Shown: positions 5,724 through 5,724 of the stretch, one piece after another
How positions within the stretch are numbered: position 1 is the first letter of the stretch
Layout of the letters: each line of letters opens with the position of its first letter
NCBI GenBank assembly: GCA_003661125.1
Contig: QMVO01000129.1
Location: forward strand, 1 to 5,724
Direction of reading: 5' to 3'
From: Methanosarcinales archaeon
GTDB taxonomy: Archaea > Halobacteriota > Syntropharchaeia > Alkanophagales > Methanospirareceae
Length of the DNA stretch: 5,724 bases
Program-made: the position numbers and the translations under genes
The notes under the pieces: generated by a model
The model's database searches: none
Told to the model about the DNA's origin: nothing
Seen by the model: the letters and a program-made list of their open reading frames with translations, nothing else

Positions 5724-5724
5724 G

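Noticed and set aside
1..5724. CRISPR arrays, tRNA or rRNA genes, insertion sequences, attachment sites
   Set aside because: No regularly spaced repeats, cloverleaf or rRNA-like sequence, transposase or terminal inverted repeats were seen; nearly all of the window is explained by coding genes.

Overview
The window reads as archaeal DNA, most likely from a Euryarchaeota/Halobacteriota lineage close to methanogens or anaerobic alkane/methane oxidisers (Methanophagales/ANME-1, Syntropharchaeia or Archaeoglobi-like). The evidence is a NosD-type surface protein with the archaeal NYWSDYTG...DTDGDGIGD signature, an HdrC-HdrB (heterodisulfide reductase type) iron-sulfur fusion, a DUF7524-like membrane protein with the NHGEPTHVH motif, TATA-type promoters and A/T-rich oligo-U terminators. 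The lineage is an inference; there is no rRNA or other decisive marker here.

Layout. Positions 3-578 (+) hold the C-terminal end of a secreted right-handed beta-helix (NosD-like) protein, cut off by the left window edge. Positions 579-694 are a convergent intergenic region with a perfect A/T inverted repeat that looks like a terminator for both sides. Positions 3745 down to 695 (- strand) are four closely spaced genes (gaps of 43, 33 and 44 nt), probably one operon: an XRE-type HTH regulator with a possible ligand-binding C-terminal domain, a 64-residue Trm112-like zinc protein, a 199-residue protein with a C-terminal membrane hairpin, and CTP synthase (pyrG). Positions 3746-3862 are a 117-bp divergent promoter region with a near-perfect palindrome just upstream of the regulator's start. 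Positions 3863-5437 (+) encode a 524-residue HdrC-HdrB fusion, and its last 8 nt overlap a 97-residue unrecognised ORF (5430-5723, TTG start) that stops one base before the window ends.

How they fit together. PyrG makes CTP; its three upstream co-oriented genes look like a conserved housekeeping group (regulator, methyltransferase-activating zinc protein, membrane protein). The divergent Hdr-like gene is probably a redox subunit for thiol/disulfide or related electron transfer. Its C-terminal CCG site is complete, but its N-terminal CCG site has lost two of five cysteines, so it is unlikely to be a plain housekeeping HdrB. No HdrA, flavoprotein or hydrogenase partner is visible, so its electron partners lie outside the window or elsewhere in the genome. 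The most unusual parts are this fusion with its overlapping small ORF, and the palindrome in the divergent promoter. No mobile element, CRISPR array, tRNA or rRNA was seen.
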